NCBI GenBank assembly: GCA_046349775.1 | Contig: JAXMBS010000028.1 | Coordinates: 1-64,000, forward strand | Origin: JAEUIG01 sp046349775 | GTDB lineage: Bacteria; Planctomycetota; Planctomycetia; Planctomycetales; Planctomycetaceae | Direction of reading: 5' to 3' | Length of the DNA: 64,000 nt | Shown here: positions 63,938 to 64,000 of the stretch, in pieces | Layout: each line of letters begins with the position of its first letter | How positions within the stretch are numbered: the first letter of the stretch is position 1 | Made by a program: the position numbers and the translations under genes | The notes under the pieces: generated by a model | Database searches by the model: none | Told to the model about the DNA's origin: nothing | The model's input: only the letters and a program-made list of their open reading frames with translations

Positions 63938-64000
63938 ATGCGGCGATTCATCGGGTTGGGCGGTCTGGTTTCGGTGGCAGTGGCCGTGACGGCAGCATTT
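63938..64000 (+). CDS. Start of an exported protein gene, cut off by window end
   Basis: ATG 63938 follows ACAGGAGC, a good ribosome binding site. It opens MRRFIGLGGLVSVAVAVTAAF, which looks like a signal peptide: a basic start then a hydrophobic core. The rest lies outside the window. It is divergent from the ECF sigma factor gene and could be a target of it, but nothing more can be said. Confidence 0.6.
   Translation, partial: MRRFIGLGGLVSVAVAVTAAF

Noticed and set aside
1..64000. Prophage, integrative element or defence island
   Set aside because: No integrase, phage structural, restriction or transposase gene was found; the MntA-HepT pair is the only defence-like module.

Overview
The window is GC-rich bacterial DNA that looks like a member of the Planctomycetota. 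The strongest signs are four DUF1501 proteins with twin-arginine-type N-termini, two giant PSCyt1/DUF1549/DUF1553 cytochrome-like proteins, FecR/HEAT membrane sensors beside an ECF sigma factor, a Gly-Met-rich VWA protein, and the dispersed GGGAGGGCGAGGCTCC repeat. No rRNA, tRNA, CRISPR array, integrase or transposase is visible. Species-level placement is not possible from the sequence alone.

Layout. 1-12.3 kb is an exopolysaccharide cluster on the plus strand: three glycosyltransferases, a Gfo/Idh oxidoreductase, an NAD-dependent epimerase, a polysaccharide deacetylase, a conserved protein of unknown role, a membrane endonuclease/exonuclease/phosphatase-fold protein, and a Wzc-type chain-length regulator/tyrosine kinase. 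12.3-16.8 kb holds smpB, a VanZ-like gene, a broken FGE/SUMF1-type gene, a broken DUF1501 gene and a mobile-looking inverted repeat. 16.8-20.2 kb is an ABC exporter plus LptF/G permease pair. 20.5-26.9 kb carries two small proteins, the VWA/STN-like/Gly-Met protein with its TPR partner, and a secreted sugar-isomerase-like protein. 27-36.8 kb is mixed: FecR-like sensor, RDD protein, PhyH dioxygenase, a HepT/MntA toxin-antitoxin pair, DUF1501, an isopropylmalate-dehydrogenase-like enzyme, a metallophosphoesterase and SpoIIM. 37-43.7 kb is central metabolism in tight order: gap, rpe, a histidine-phosphatase-like protein without its histidines, accD, a Ser/Thr kinase and a UvrD-type helicase. 43.6-47.3 kb has a TlpA-like thioredoxin, dus, an amidohydrolase and an isochorismatase-type hydrolase. 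47.4-57.5 kb is two tandem cytochrome-like/DUF1501 pairs with different carbohydrate-binding-type inserts. 57.7-64 kb ends with an enolase-superfamily enzyme, ogt, several conserved proteins and an ECF sigma/anti-sigma pair.

About a dozen genes are interrupted by one- or two-base shifts, including accD and dus, which are normally essential or conserved. The shifts are clustered (1-4 kb, 13.5-15.7 kb, 39-41 kb, 43.6-45.7 kb, 49-55 kb), while long stretches between have none. I read most of them as sequence errors rather than pseudogenes, and annotate each locus as one gene spanning the shifts. The most noteworthy biology is the doubly histidine-less phosphatase-fold protein inside the rpe-accD-kinase operon, and 7-bp YGAATCC arrays sitting just upstream of three unrelated GTG-initiated genes.
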